Assembly: GCF_002368035.1 (NCBI RefSeq)
Contig: NZ_AP018222.1
Coordinates: forward strand, 5,281,508-5,345,507
Origin: Nostoc linckia NIES-25
GTDB taxonomy: Bacteria; Cyanobacteriota; Cyanobacteriia; Cyanobacteriales; Nostocaceae
DNA: 64,000 nt
Direction of reading: 5' to 3'
Shown: positions 8,337-15,946 of the stretch, one piece after another
How the letters are laid out: each line of letters starts with the position of its first letter
Position numbering within the stretch: position 1 is the stretch's first letter
Notes under the pieces: generated by a model
Database searches by the model: none
What the model was told of the DNA's origin: nothing
The model's input: the letters and a program-made list of their open reading frames with translations, nothing else
Translations under genes and position numbers: made by a program

Positions 8337-9522
8337 AATCTGGGCATTCAAAATCGACTACTTCGGGGTGGCAGTAGTATTTCAAGACTGTTTGCACAGT
8401 GTCGCCGATAAGGCTTGCTACCTTGTCAACAGACAATCCGCTGGTAATAGCCCAGGTTGCAAAGGTATGACGAGTTGCATAAGGTTTAAGATAAGGAACT
8501 TCGCCCCGATCAGCTAATTCCCGGACAACTCCAAGGTAGTGATAGACTTTGCCATTTAATGTTGTGCGGTCTCGGTTCCAGAAAAGGATGAATGTATCGC
8601 TGTTGATAGGTTTTCCTGTTTTTGACAGAAAGACTAACTCTTTAGTGCTTGGATTACTGGATTTGAGACTAATCATTAACTGGTGAAGTTTAGAATTTTC
8701 TTGAACAGGAAATACTCGATCCTTGCCGTTTTTAGTACCTTTCTTAATACCCTTGAAGTTTTGTGACTTATTAATACTTATTCTGCGACAGTCTGAGGTG
8801 ATATCACCCCAAGTCAAGGCAAATGCTTCGCCTGGTCTTGTGCCAGTCCAGAAGAGAAATTTTACCAAGGGGGCATAATGCTGATAGGTTTGATGTTGCT
8901 CAAAGGACTGAATAATTAAGTCTCTCTGTTCTAAGTTAAAAGCTTTGCAATTGCGAGGTTTTGTTTTGGGTTTTTGAATTTGAAGCTTTTCAAAAGGATT
9001 GTAATCTATCAGCCCCGAATCGCAGGCCCATTTACAGCAACGGCTATAATCTGTCAGGTTTGTCCAAGCTGTGAAGTGGGAGAAATTAGCTAGTAGCCAA
9101 TCGCGTATTTGGAGCGCTTCATTTAATTTTTGGGTAGGCGATTGTCTGATTATGTTTGCAGTTTTTCTGTAGTTTCCCAGAATTGTCGTTTCCTCCAACT
9201 GTAGGGACTGAAATTCAGTAAATCTGTCCCAAAGTTGTTTTAGGTCTTGCTGATACTTGACATCTGACTGTTTAGCTACCAATGCCGTTGGGTCAGTTTG
9301 CACTGCCCTAAATTGATAACTCTCAAGGGAGTAGTCAAACCGCCCTAGCGCAATGTCTTGCTTGATTGCATCTCTGCGGAGGCGAACGACCTCACGGTTA
9401 CGTTTGGTATCTTCCAAACCGCTGCTAATATAAAATTGTTTTGAAAACCCTCGAACATGAAAACGAATTACTAGTTTTTTGGTTCGAGTATCTGAGCTAA
9501 TCCACTTATCTTCATCCATCAT
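8332..9522 (-). CDS. Tyrosine recombinase (integrase)
   Basis: About 396 residues, the normal size of phage/plasmid integrases. The N-terminal 180 residues form an arm-binding and SAM-like core-binding region. The catalytic domain shows the first Arg in FWTGTRPGEAFALTWGDI (about 228), the RH pair in YATRHTFATWA (about 350) and the nucleophile in VLKYYCHPE (about 381). The usual His before the RH pair is Tyr and the third His position is Asp (LIGDTVQ), a variant seen in many phage-type integrases. It sits at the element's left end reading outward. The ATG at 9522 overlaps the stop of the upstream gene (TGATG), so it is the last gene of the leftward operon. Confidence 0.92.
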   Translation of the reverse strand: MMDEDKWISSDTRTKKLVIRFHVRGFSKQFYISSGLEDTKRNREVVRLRRDAIKQDIALGRFDYSLESYQFRAVQTDPTALVAKQSDVKYQQDLKQLWDRFTEFQSLQLEETTILGNYRKTANIIRQSPTQKLNEALQIRDWLLANFSHFTAWTNLTDYSRCCKWACDSGLIDYNPFEKLQIQKPKTKPRNCKAFNLEQRDLIIQSFEQHQTYQHYAPLVKFLFWTGTRPGEAFALTWGDITSDCRRISINKSQNFKGIKKGTKNGKDRVFPVQENSKLHQLMISLKSSNPSTKELVFLSKTGKPINSDTFILFWNRDRTTLNGKVYHYLGVVRELADRGEVPYLKPYATRHTFATWAITSGLSVDKVASLIGDTVQTVLKYYCHPEVVDFECPDF

Positions 9523-10067
9523 CAAATCTCACGAGGTACATCTTCATAGGTCATAGGTTCAAATCTGTCGGGCGGAAATTTTTGATTGTTTATCCAATTT
9601 GTAGCCGCGAGGAATGCATCAAAAGATGTGCTGTATTTATCGGCTTCCCCATGCAAATTATCCCAACCTTTACAATAAATCTCGTACCCCCATAGCCCTT
9701 TACTTTCTGGTGTATCATTTGAAGTGCCCGTTTCAACGAGTAATCCTTTGTGCAAGTAATACATGGCTAAAATTTTGTACAACTCTCTATGTTCATCAAA
9801 CTCTGCTATTAATTCATTGATAGCTTTTAATCGCTCGTTACTTGTTTTTGAACACTCCTCGCATTCGCATCTATTGAAATCACCAATTAGTAAGTCAAAA
9901 TAGTCATAGTAACCCTTTAAACTATCAAATCTGCCTAACATCATTTGTGGTGAAAATAAGGACGCTTCATTTAAATGCTGAATGCGAGGGTCTTTAAAGT
10001 TCCAAATTTCGCGTGGAACATAAACGGCTTGTATGCCAAAATTTATGTTAGAAAAATCATTATTCAT
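9522..10067 (-). CDS. Hypothetical protein, translationally coupled to the integrase
   Basis: 181 residues, unknown. Mostly helical, acidic, soluble, with one Cys cluster CECEECSK near residue 72 that might bind metal. Its stop overlaps the integrase start, and its own start overlaps the end of the zinc-ribbon gene, so the three genes are co-expressed. An excisionase-like or integration-accessory role would fit the position but nothing in the sequence proves it; it is larger than usual for an excisionase. Confidence 0.65.
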   Translation of the reverse strand: MNNDFSNINFGIQAVYVPREIWNFKDPRIQHLNEASLFSPQMMLGRFDSLKGYYDYFDLLIGDFNRCECEECSKTSNERLKAINELIAEFDEHRELYKILAMYYLHKGLLVETGTSNDTPESKGLWGYEIYCKGWDNLHGEADKYSTSFDAFLAATNWINNQKFPPDRFEPMTYEDVPREI

Positions 10068-10461
10068 GAGGAATGTCTAAATGCTTAAAAGGTTCAGTTA
10101 GTTTCTCAATTTCAATTCGCCGTTTGTCTGTAGGGAATCCGAAAATCGCGTATTTTGGTTCAACTTTATTTCTCAAGCAATCATCGCAGACAACGGTAAC
10201 AGCACCATCCATCGGCAAGCCGCACGTGAAACAGCACCATCCAGTACCGGAAATTGGCGTTTTGTACTCCAGCATGATTAGGTTTTGTGCAATATCCGTG
10301 TTACCGCACGCACAGCATACACCAAAGTCTAAAGGTTCTTCCCCTGGGTCACTGCTGCCATAAGACCATTCCTCTCCGCAGTCATAGCATTCAAAGAATC
10401 CATCCTGATTGATGGAAACAGCAAAAGAACCGCACTCAGAACAATATATTGAGTCACTCAT
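10060..10461 (-). CDS. Zinc-ribbon protein with several CxxC pairs
   Basis: 133 residues starting MSDSIYCSECGS. Paired cysteines occur as CSEC/CYDC (first ribbon), CCACG, CCFTCG and CDDC, so two or more zinc ribbons are likely. No enzyme domain. A start at 10542 is possible but would overlap the next upstream gene; the ATG at 10461 lies 20 bases after that gene's stop and is preferred. Likely a nucleic-acid or protein-binding factor of the element; function unknown. Confidence 0.65.
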   Translation of the reverse strand: MSDSIYCSECGSFAVSINQDGFFECYDCGEEWSYGSSDPGEEPLDFGVCCACGNTDIAQNLIMLEYKTPISGTGWCCFTCGLPMDGAVTVVCDDCLRNKVEPKYAIFGFPTDKRRIEIEKLTEPFKHLDIPHE

Positions 10462-10480
10462 TTTTTTGAAGGATATACCG

Positions 10481-10768
10481 TTAAACACCTTGGCTGCGCC
10501 CATCACCGTTGCACTTGGGACAACAGCGCATCTCGCCATCAACCTGGATTAGTCCACCGCCATAGCACTTGGAACACAGATCCATGTTGTCAAGCTCCGC
10601 GCCGATGTAGTACCTCAGAGTTGTGTCATCAATCATGCTCTCCTCATAGTCCGGGTCATCTTTGTCTAATACCCAGACGTAACAGCAATCTTGGCACTGC
10701 CAGTAGCCGTAATTTTTCCGATACTGGATGCGGGAGGAATCGCATTCGGGACAATTCGTTTGAGTCAT
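10481..10768 (-). CDS. Small zinc-ribbon / DnaJ-type cysteine protein
   Basis: 95 residues. The N-terminus has a zinc ribbon (CPECDSSRIQYRKNYGYWQC, then CC), the C-terminus two CxxC pairs with glycines (CSKCYGGG and CPKCNGDG) like the DnaJ cysteine-rich repeats. It and the following gene form a pair of zinc-finger proteins unique to the element in this window. Role unknown. Confidence 0.65.
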   Translation of the reverse strand: MTQTNCPECDSSRIQYRKNYGYWQCQDCCYVWVLDKDDPDYEESMIDDTTLRYYIGAELDNMDLCSKCYGGGLIQVDGEMRCCPKCNGDGRSQGV

Positions 10769-11047
10769 GGTAAAGTTAAAAATTTTTCCGAAAATTTGAA
10801 GTTTTTTAGCTCTGAAATTTTTGTCTACAGTTCGCTAAACCGCTTATCTTGTAAAGTTTTTAGGCGTCTACAGCCAAAATTTTTGGGCAGAAAAATTGTA
10901 GATGCTGTAGACGGTCTGTTGATCGGGTGGTGACAGGGTGAAATTCGTCTCAAGTAAAACTGGCAGTATTGGAGACTTGCTAACAAAATCGACCACAAAG
11001 CAGCTTTGACAAGGTGTAGGCGGACTGTAGACAAACTGTAGGCAATA
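10769..11047. promoter_or_regulatory. Spacer with four GTCTACAG motifs in both orientations
   Basis: GTCTACAG lies at 10823-10830 and 10866-10873, its complement CTGTAGAC at 10905-10912 and 11025-11032; a fifth partial copy (CTGTAGGC) is at 11035. The spacing and inverted orientation suggest a binding region for an element-encoded regulator, or secondary structure between the ATPase gene and the zinc-ribbon genes. Inference only. Confidence 0.4.
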
Positions 11048-12292
11048 CTACGGCCACTTCCAGCCGAGCTTTGCTCCACTTCCTTCTACTCCCCCTAGTC
11101 CCCTGTCAGCCATAGAAACGAACAAAATCCTTATCTCATCTGGCTGCATACCGTCAAATAGCCGCGTAGCTCGACTGAGCATTCCAGCCTTTAAAATCTC
11201 ACCTGGGTGCTGTTGACCCCAGTCGAGGATAAATTGCTCGTACTCGTTCATGGCTGATGGGAGCGATCTCTCCTCATCATCTCCCCGGCTGTCGTCGATT
11301 TTGTACGCGATCGCGTTTTGTCCCCAGTTACTCAAATCGAGTTCGCACGGGCAGTCATCGACCATGAAACGCTTTTTATCTCCAGCTTTCAACCATTGCT
11401 CTAATTGAGGGTCTTTGAGTTTAGTCCTGGCGTGGTCGCGCCCGAACTGCCCCAAGCGCACCAACACAAAGCAACTGTAGAGCGTGTCCTTGTCTCCCTG
11501 TAGTCCGAAGTTTTCAGCAGTATCATTCTGGGCAATGGCGAGAATAAACTGCTTGTACCGTCGTCCCCGCTTGGCGTGTTTTTTGAGCCAAGCGGAAGCG
11601 TTGCCGCATTCATCAACCAGAATTGGGAATTCCTCAGCAATCAGAAAGCGTTCGCGTCCGGCGATCGCGTTGTCTCCCCCTTCACCCCGAAGTTGAACTA
11701 GGTCTTCTAGGTTCTCTAAGTCTTTGCCCATTGCGGCGTCGATGGCTTTGAAGTTGCCTTTTCGCCCGATGACATCGTTTTGGTCGAGCCATGACCAGTC
11801 ATCTGGTTTGGCGTCAGAGTCATAAACTACAACTCGACCGCCGATTTTTGATGATAGGTACTGGGTAAGGGTTGATTTGCCGTCGCCAGTTCCGCCTACG
11901 AGTGCAACGTGTTTCTGCTTTTTCTGGATGTACTGAACTGGATCTGTAATCATGTTTTCTGGTTGCCAATTGGCATCAATCGCCCCAACTGTGAGTGCTA
12001 ACTGTGCCGTGGTTTGTGTCTGAGTTCTAGCCAAAGCTTGAAAATTCAGCCGTGATGCCCGGTCGATGTCGCCTAGTGATTCTTGCAGCAGTTTGGCGGT
12101 TTGGCGATGTCTGCGCCCTACTTCTAAAGTTGCGATGGATGCCCCTAGTATCCACGGTTTAGACTCAGGCTTTTGAGTTGTCCCCAGGAAGAACAAGCCA
12201 CCACTGATAAGCAAACCACCCCAAAATGACCACTTAGCGCGGCTGTACATCTGCAAATGTTGGTGTAGCTGGGAAGGGTGTAATTCAATCAT
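11048..12292 (-). CDS. Membrane-anchored P-loop ATPase (FtsK/HerA/coupling-protein-like)
   Basis: About 414 residues. One or two transmembrane helices lie near residues 21-60 (WSFWGGLLISGGLFFLG). The P-loop domain has Walker A VGGTGDGKST (about 132-141) and Walker B FPILVDEC (about 222-229), with a polar sensor Q in ILAIAQND. The C-terminal 80 residues look like a winged helix (LKAGMLSRATRLFDGMQPDEIRILF). This layout fits FtsK/HerA/VirD4-type DNA pumps that move DNA in conjugation or packaging; it could be the element's DNA-transfer or packaging motor. It overlaps the upstream small gene. Exact family not assigned. Confidence 0.65.
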   Translation of the reverse strand: MIELHPSQLHQHLQMYSRAKWSFWGGLLISGGLFFLGTTQKPESKPWILGASIATLEVGRRHRQTAKLLQESLGDIDRASRLNFQALARTQTQTTAQLALTVGAIDANWQPENMITDPVQYIQKKQKHVALVGGTGDGKSTLTQYLSSKIGGRVVVYDSDAKPDDWSWLDQNDVIGRKGNFKAIDAAMGKDLENLEDLVQLRGEGGDNAIAGRERFLIAEEFPILVDECGNASAWLKKHAKRGRRYKQFILAIAQNDTAENFGLQGDKDTLYSCFVLVRLGQFGRDHARTKLKDPQLEQWLKAGDKKRFMVDDCPCELDLSNWGQNAIAYKIDDSRGDDEERSLPSAMNEYEQFILDWGQQHPGEILKAGMLSRATRLFDGMQPDEIRILFVSMADRGLGGVEGSGAKLGWKWP

Positions 12293-12473
12293 CACTGCTT
12301 CTCACGTATTCTTGAGCCTGCTTGACTACGCGAACTTCATCTTCTGTAGCTCCAGTAAGTTTTGTGTCTGGGTAATACTTACTCAGGATGCTGGATGCTT
12401 CTTTAGCTAAATCAGGCGGACACCACGCATCCGTCAAAACATTGAAAAGAGCTTGCTTCATACCTTTGGTCAT
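12285..12473 (-). CDS. Small hypothetical protein
   Basis: 62 residues beginning MTKGMKQALFNVLTDAW; soluble, helical. Its ATG overlaps the stop of the preceding membrane-protein gene (ATGA) and its stop overlaps the start of the ATPase gene. This links membrane protein, small protein and ATPase in one translationally coupled unit. Function unknown. Confidence 0.6.
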   Translation of the reverse strand: MTKGMKQALFNVLTDAWCPPDLAKEASSILSKYYPDTKLTGATEDEVRVVKQAQEYVRSSDD

Positions 12474-12841
12474 ATTCCTAGCAGCACTCCCAGTGCAATC
12501 AAACCAACACGCAGCAGCAAAACAGTTTGGATTTCTGGTATCGCTTGGTGCAAGTAAAACACCATAACTCCTGACACTGCCAACACTCCCCATACTCCCA
12601 GCCGGATAAATCCGGGAAGAGACAGCGTAACCCAGCAGTTACTCAATAAAGCGGGAATCGCCACTGTGGAAGCAAGGTCATAAGCCAGGTCTGGGATGTT
12701 GTCGCCAAACGCGATCGCCTCAATCCACCCCTTCTTAAATTCCTCCAATTTATTAGGTTGGGGAATGGGAATGGGTCTTGGGGAATAGTGACCGCGATCG
12801 CTCGGAACCTCTACTACAATTTTTGGCTGTTCATCTGCCAT
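12470..12841 (-). CDS. Two-helix membrane protein
   Basis: 123 residues. A proline-rich N-terminus (RPIPIPQPN) is followed by an amphipathic stretch and two or three hydrophobic segments (LSLPGFIRLGVWGVLAVSGVMVFYL region and VLLLRVGLIALGVLLGI). No motif recognised. Coupled with the P-loop ATPase downstream, so a membrane partner of that ATPase is a reasonable guess. Confidence 0.6.
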   Translation of the reverse strand: MADEQPKIVVEVPSDRGHYSPRPIPIPQPNKLEEFKKGWIEAIAFGDNIPDLAYDLASTVAIPALLSNCWVTLSLPGFIRLGVWGVLAVSGVMVFYLHQAIPEIQTVLLLRVGLIALGVLLGI

Positions 12842-12986
12842 TGCGGTTCACCTCACAGTTGATGCGAACAATATCTACTGTTGCTCTCAAGCACAATGCC
12901 ACCAGGGGCATGAGTAATAAAAGGATAATCAACGCTCCCATCGCTTCCCCCAAAGCAGATGTTAATTTTGAAGGTTCTTTGTTCAT
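12831..12986 (-). CDS. 51-residue single-helix membrane protein
   Basis: A short gene starting MNKEPSKLTSALGEAMGALI with one hydrophobic helix (ALIILLLLMPLVALCL) and a charged C-terminus. It ends 11 bases inside the next gene, a spacing typical of coupled phage or plasmid genes. Size and layout recall small coat or pilin-like subunits, but this cannot be shown from sequence. The start is supported by overlap and by the lack of another in-frame option. Confidence 0.5.
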   Translation of the reverse strand: MNKEPSKLTSALGEAMGALIILLLLMPLVALCLRATVDIVRINCEVNRNGR

Positions 12987-13018
12987 AGGTTTAGCCCCCG
13001 TGGCTGGGGGCTTGTTGG

Positions 13019-13219
13019 TTAGTCGAGTAAGCCGTCAAGTATGGCGTTGAAGTTGTAAACCGAGTTGTCTGGCACGGGTTCGGGCATTGGCTCCAGGCTG
13101 GCGGCGATGCCTTCTTTAATTTCGGCTTCGCAGGCGGCTAGATGCAAGTCGTAGTCCAGTTCTTGGGCTGCGAGTTCTGCTTGTGCCTCGTACCAGTCAG
13201 GGGGAATGCTGTTGTGCAT
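13019..13219 (-). CDS. Small acidic hypothetical protein
   Basis: 66 residues, strongly acidic, helical in the first half (YEAQAELAAQELDYDLHLAA) and proline-rich in the second. It overlaps the end of the upstream gene by 23 bases. No recognisable family. Confidence 0.5.
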   Translation of the reverse strand: MHNSIPPDWYEAQAELAAQELDYDLHLAACEAEIKEGIAASLEPMPEPVPDNSVYNFNAILDGLLD

Positions 13220-13415
13220 TATTGGGTTCCCTTTGCAGATATTCGAGTACTTCGTTTACTGCTTGCTGGTCTTCGGCAGTTCTGCCAAAATTTGGCTTTG
13301 CGCCGTCGTCTTTGGCTACCACCAGTGAGGCGGCTTTGGCTTTTTCCGAAGGCGCACCGCGTTCGATGAGTGCTTCAAAGGAAGCAGCATATAGGTTTTG
13401 GTCGAACTTGGTCAT
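13197..13415 (-). CDS. Small hypothetical protein
   Basis: 72 residues, MTKFDQNLYAASFEALIERG at the start, helical and charged, no motif recognised. It is part of the leftward arm of the element and overlaps the following gene. Confidence 0.5.
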   Translation of the reverse strand: MTKFDQNLYAASFEALIERGAPSEKAKAASLVVAKDDGAKPNFGRTAEDQQAVNEVLEYLQREPNNAQQHSP

Positions 13416-13498
13416 ATAATTTTGGTGGTTAGTTTTTGTTTGAAATTAGCCAACCTATTGGGGGCGATCGCGTTTCTTGGCAGACAGGCGATTGCCCT

Positions 13499-13864
13499 TT
13501 AAAAATCGGCTTTGGTTGCAGAGGTGGAATTAAAGTTGGTCACCAGCCAAACTTGTAAAGTATTGCGGATACCGGGTTTTACTTCTATAGCCTGTCGAGT
13601 GTCGAGACAAACCCCGCGGCCGTCGTTAAGTTTGACGTGCAGGTTGTTGCCCGATTTTGAGCGAGAGAATAACTGACCTGGCTGGACTGTTGCCCAGGTG
13701 ACTGGAGACTTGCCAATCACGTACTCAGCTTGATGTCCATCAAAGCCCTCTGCTAGTGGGTCAACAGAGAGGTCTTTCCACTCCTTCTTCTTTCCTTTTC
13801 GGGTGGTGTTGGCGGCTGGTTGTCGCCCGTTAGTGATCCGTTCGGTGGTCTGTTGTTCGGTCAT
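13499..13864 (-). CDS. Hypothetical protein with basic N-terminus
   Basis: 121 residues. A disordered, lysine-rich N-terminal stretch (ANTTRKGKKKEWKDL) precedes a compact domain rich in beta residues (YVIGKSPVTWATVQPGQLFS; LQVWLVTNF). It lies 6 bases from the upstream gene. A nucleic-acid-binding role is possible from the basic region but not shown. Confidence 0.55.
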   Translation of the reverse strand: MTEQQTTERITNGRQPAANTTRKGKKKEWKDLSVDPLAEGFDGHQAEYVIGKSPVTWATVQPGQLFSRSKSGNNLHVKLNDGRGVCLDTRQAIEVKPGIRNTLQVWLVTNFNSTSATKADF

Positions 13865-13870
13865 AGTGGT

Positions 13871-14209
13871 TTAATAGTCGCTCAATAGCGATGGTGTCAG
13901 GTTTGGTTCGATTGCTTGTACAGCAGTGCTTTCAGCGTTTTCTGGTTCTCGTAAATTGGTCACGAGTTCGTCTAATAAGCCGGTTGCGATTTCGGTTGCC
14001 AGTTCAATGAGGTCATCTTCTTCGAGAGAATCGCACTGAGCGATGATGTGTTCGGGGATGTCGTCAAACCCCCATTCCGAATGCTGGTAGGCAACAGAGG
14101 TCTGCTCTCTCAAGGAAAGAAAGATCAGGCAGTTTAGCCCAGTGGCTTGAGCGCGGTTAAAGTTTTGTTCAATGTAGGTGATGATCTCTTCTGGTTGGGT
14201 TAGATTCAT
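13871..14209 (-). CDS. Hypothetical acidic protein
   Basis: 112 residues, helical, acidic (DSLEEDDLIELATEIATGLL). No known motif. Sits between two other small genes with spacings of 6 and 12 bases, so it belongs to the same operon. Confidence 0.55.
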   Translation of the reverse strand: MNLTQPEEIITYIEQNFNRAQATGLNCLIFLSLREQTSVAYQHSEWGFDDIPEHIIAQCDSLEEDDLIELATEIATGLLDELVTNLREPENAESTAVQAIEPNLTPSLLSDY

Positions 14210-14221
14210 GGCGTCCAGCTT

Positions 14222-14488
14222 TTAATGTGATTGGTCATCGGTTGATTTTGGGATATCCAGGGTTTCTCGCCCTGGATTTGTTATTTTGAGCGGTTGAAAG
14301 CTCATCATTGCCGAAGAGAAGTAAATCCACATCGCTTTTGCTTCGTCGCCATTGAGAATGACTATTGGATTAACTTCTCCAACCGCAAAAATCAAAAGTT
14401 GATCGCCTCGCCGAAAAATGCTGGAGACGTTTTCGAGGTTGACGATATCGTTATCGTTTACGCGGACTAAGTAAGGTTTGTTGATCAT
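14222..14488 (-). CDS. Small beta-rich hypothetical protein
   Basis: 88 residues. The first 60 form a pattern of short strands (YLVRVNDNDIVNLENVSSIF, LLIFAVGE, PIVILNGDEAK), like small LytTR-type or PH-like folds, followed by a polar tail. A strong ribosome-binding site (GAGGAGGAG) stands right before the ATG, encoded by the end of the upstream 42-residue gene. Function unknown. Confidence 0.6.
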   Translation of the reverse strand: MINKPYLVRVNDNDIVNLENVSSIFRRGDQLLIFAVGEVNPIVILNGDEAKAMWIYFSSAMMSFQPLKITNPGRETLDIPKSTDDQSH

Positions 14489-14613
14489 TGCTCCTCCTCG
14501 TAACAGGGTGGATTACATGGAACGGTAATTATGCCTAGCTCAAACAATCGACAGATGCCGCAATCTTGGCAATCTCCTTTACTGCTGCTCATTTCAGTGA
14601 AATTGGTTGACAT
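14485..14613 (-). CDS. 42-residue cysteine-rich peptide
   Basis: First gene of the leftward arm: MSTNFTEMSSSKGDCQDCGI..., with cysteines at 15, 18, 21, 33 and 37 (CxxCxxC then CxxxC), enough for one zinc site or cluster. It has a good ribosome-binding site (GAGGAAC, 4-9 bases upstream of the ATG) and its stop overlaps the next start (ATGA). Likely a small regulator; no family recognised. Confidence 0.5.
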   Translation of the reverse strand: MSTNFTEMSSSKGDCQDCGICRLFELGIITVPCNPPCYEEEQ

Positions 14614-14648
14614 AGTTCCTCGTTAGTTATCAGTTGTTACTTCCCCTA

Positions 14649-14702
14649 GCAGGTCTTTGGCGTTCGCTCAGTGCTGGCAGGCTGCTATCTCTGCCTGGTT
14701 TG
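14649..14702 (+). repeat. Structured direct repeat, copy 1
   Basis: Begins GCAGGTCTTT and ends ATCTCTGCCTGGTTTG, with an internal inverted pair GGCAGG/CTGCC. Copy 2 is at 14755. Confidence 0.75.
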
Positions 14703-14754
14703 GGGTATTGGGTGTCAGATTTTGGGCATCAGGTACATAAAGCTACTTACACTG

Positions 14755-14806
14755 GCAGGTCTTTCCTTGCTTCAGTAGCGGCAGGCTGCCATCTCTGCCT
14801 GGTTTG
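14755..14806 (+). repeat. Structured direct repeat, copy 2
   Basis: Same order of blocks as 14649-14702; GGCAGGCTGC and ATCTCTGCCTGGTTTG are conserved, the 8-10 bases between the blocks vary. Conserved ends with variable middle suggest a selected binding site or RNA hairpin. Confidence 0.75.
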
Positions 14807-14944
14807 AGTGAGTGATAGTTGTTACGCTGACTTGCAAAATAAATTGTTTGCGCGTACAACTAAATATAGTCTAGTACTGCACGCAATAATTGTAAAGATA
14901 GTGTGCGTATACAATAAGGGGATAGTGCATGGGTACAACTAGAG

Positions 14945-15279
14945 ATGAGAAAACCGTTACACGGACAGAGGAAGCGCAACTTAAATCTGTCAGTCTCTCC
15001 AGAGGCAGTGGAGTTACTGGAGGAGAAGGCGAATTTGTTAGGAATCAGCAAAAGCGAGATAATCGAGCGTATCGCTCGCGATCAAGTATCTTCAGCGCCG
15101 GAACAGCAATTACTGGGGGAGTCCTTGACAACCTGATCGACGAATACGACGAACAGGTGCAACTTAAAGAGAATGAGATTCAGCGTCTAAGTAATGAAGT
15201 AAATCGTCTCAAATCCAGGGCACAAGAGTTTAGAGTACTTCGAGACGAACTCCAAAAACAATTTCAAGAAGCTTCATAA
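14945..15279 (+). CDS. Ribbon-helix-helix protein with coiled-coil tail, split by a -1 frame change
   Basis: The first frame (14945-15136) starts MRKPLHGQRKRNLNLSVSPE and continues with VELLEEKANLLGISKSEIIERIARD, a clear CopG-like ribbon-helix-helix DNA-binding domain, then stops. From about 15110 the -1 frame encodes LDNLIDEYDEQVQLKENEIQ and further heptads to 15279, a coiled coil with no good start of its own. The crossing point falls at CTGGGGGAG (about 15118). Either a programmed -1 shift, a one-base mutation in the G run, or a sequencing error joins them. Expected role: element repressor or partition-type regulator, first gene of the rightward arm. The open frame from 14929 across the first part is not a real protein. 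Confidence 0.6.
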
Positions 15280-15315
15280 AAGCCGTTCTGCCGACTTTGG
15301 CAAGGACGGCTTTTT
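15279..15315 (+). terminator. Rho-independent terminator
   Basis: AAAGCCGTTC and GGACGGCTTTTT form a stem closed over a short loop, with a T run, right at the end of the ribbon-helix-helix gene. Confidence 0.85.
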
Positions 15316-15478
15316 CATGGATATGCCGCCTACTCAATAGCAGGCGACGCATCTGTGACTAACAAACAGCTTATGAATAATTGCGAGGAAGAATTTAAAC
15401 AAAAATGCGGGTATACTCCGATGCTTTCGCTTCAGAACTTCCCGCATGGTGGGATTGAACATCTACCTTTCAATCCCT

Positions 15479-15796
15479 ATGGAAATTTTATTCTACGCAA
15501 TTCGTTATCTCATTATTTGGGCGTTAGCGTGGCTGATTGTTGAGCTATTTAAGGAGATTTACAAGCAAATACAATCCAAGCCACAAAACCCCCCTCAACA
15601 AAAACCTACCCCCACTACCCAGACATCAGTTTCCCCTGGAGAACCGTCTTTAGAATCTCGACTTTTAACGATGCTGGCAGGTGACAGAGCCGCTTGTTAT
15701 CGACTAGTTGAAGCCACTAGAAGAAAGTATCCTGGCAAGCCAGAGGTCTGGTACTGGGAAAAGACAATCCAAGACTTGAACCATGATCGGCGTTAG
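15479..15796 (+). CDS. Membrane-anchored hypothetical protein
   Basis: 105 residues from the ATG at 15479. An N-terminal transmembrane helix (LFYAIRYLIIWALAWLIVEL) is followed by a proline/threonine linker and a small C-terminal domain (LLTMLAGDRAACYRLVEATR...WYWEKTIQDL) that recurs in cyanobacterial hypothetical proteins. No known function. An upstream start at 15446 is less likely. Confidence 0.55.
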   Translation: MEILFYAIRYLIIWALAWLIVELFKEIYKQIQSKPQNPPQQKPTPTTQTSVSPGEPSLESRLLTMLAGDRAACYRLVEATRRKYPGKPEVWYWEKTIQDLNHDRR

Positions 15797-15860
15797 CTAA
15801 TTTCAACAGTGAAGTTTAGCGGCGGCTGACCAGCACCAAGGATAGCCGCCATTTTTATTG

Positions 15861-15946
15861 CCCAATGCCCAATGACCAATGACCAATGACCAATGACCAA
15901 TGACCAATGACCAATGACCAATGACCAATGACCAATGCCCAATGAC
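15861..15946. repeat. Heptanucleotide tandem repeat (CCAATGA), about 12 copies
   Basis: The longest such array in the window, located inside the mobile element. Open frames through it read repeated GHWSLVI on the minus strand and are artefacts. Its last copy supplies the start codon of the next gene. Confidence 0.9.

Larger units (their letters stand above)
14614..14944. promoter_or_regulatory. Divergent control region of the element
   Basis: The two arms of the element diverge here. Besides the paired structured repeats (separate entries), the right part holds related motifs GCGCGTACAAC (about 14849-14859) and GTGCGTATACAAT (about 14902-14914), the second overlapping a plausible -10 box TATACAAT shortly before the ribbon-helix-helix gene. 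These could be operators for that protein. Confidence 0.45.

Noticed and set aside
11048..12292. Zot protein of a filamentous phage
   Set aside because: Transmembrane segment is N-terminal and the C-terminus looks like a winged helix; a Zot has the helix after the ATPase domain, and there is no phage-type Rep.
12285..12593. 102-residue form of the small protein
   Set aside because: The first 40 codons overlap the membrane protein gene in an unnatural composition; the ATG at 12473 with ATGA overlap is the real start.
14929..15109. N-terminal part of the 116-codon frame starting at 14929
   Set aside because: The overlapping 14945 frame encodes a clear ribbon-helix-helix domain; only the later coiled-coil part of this frame looks real.
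15355..15543. 62-codon frame before the membrane protein
   Set aside because: GTG start without ribosome-binding site and conflicts with the better supported 15479 gene in another frame.
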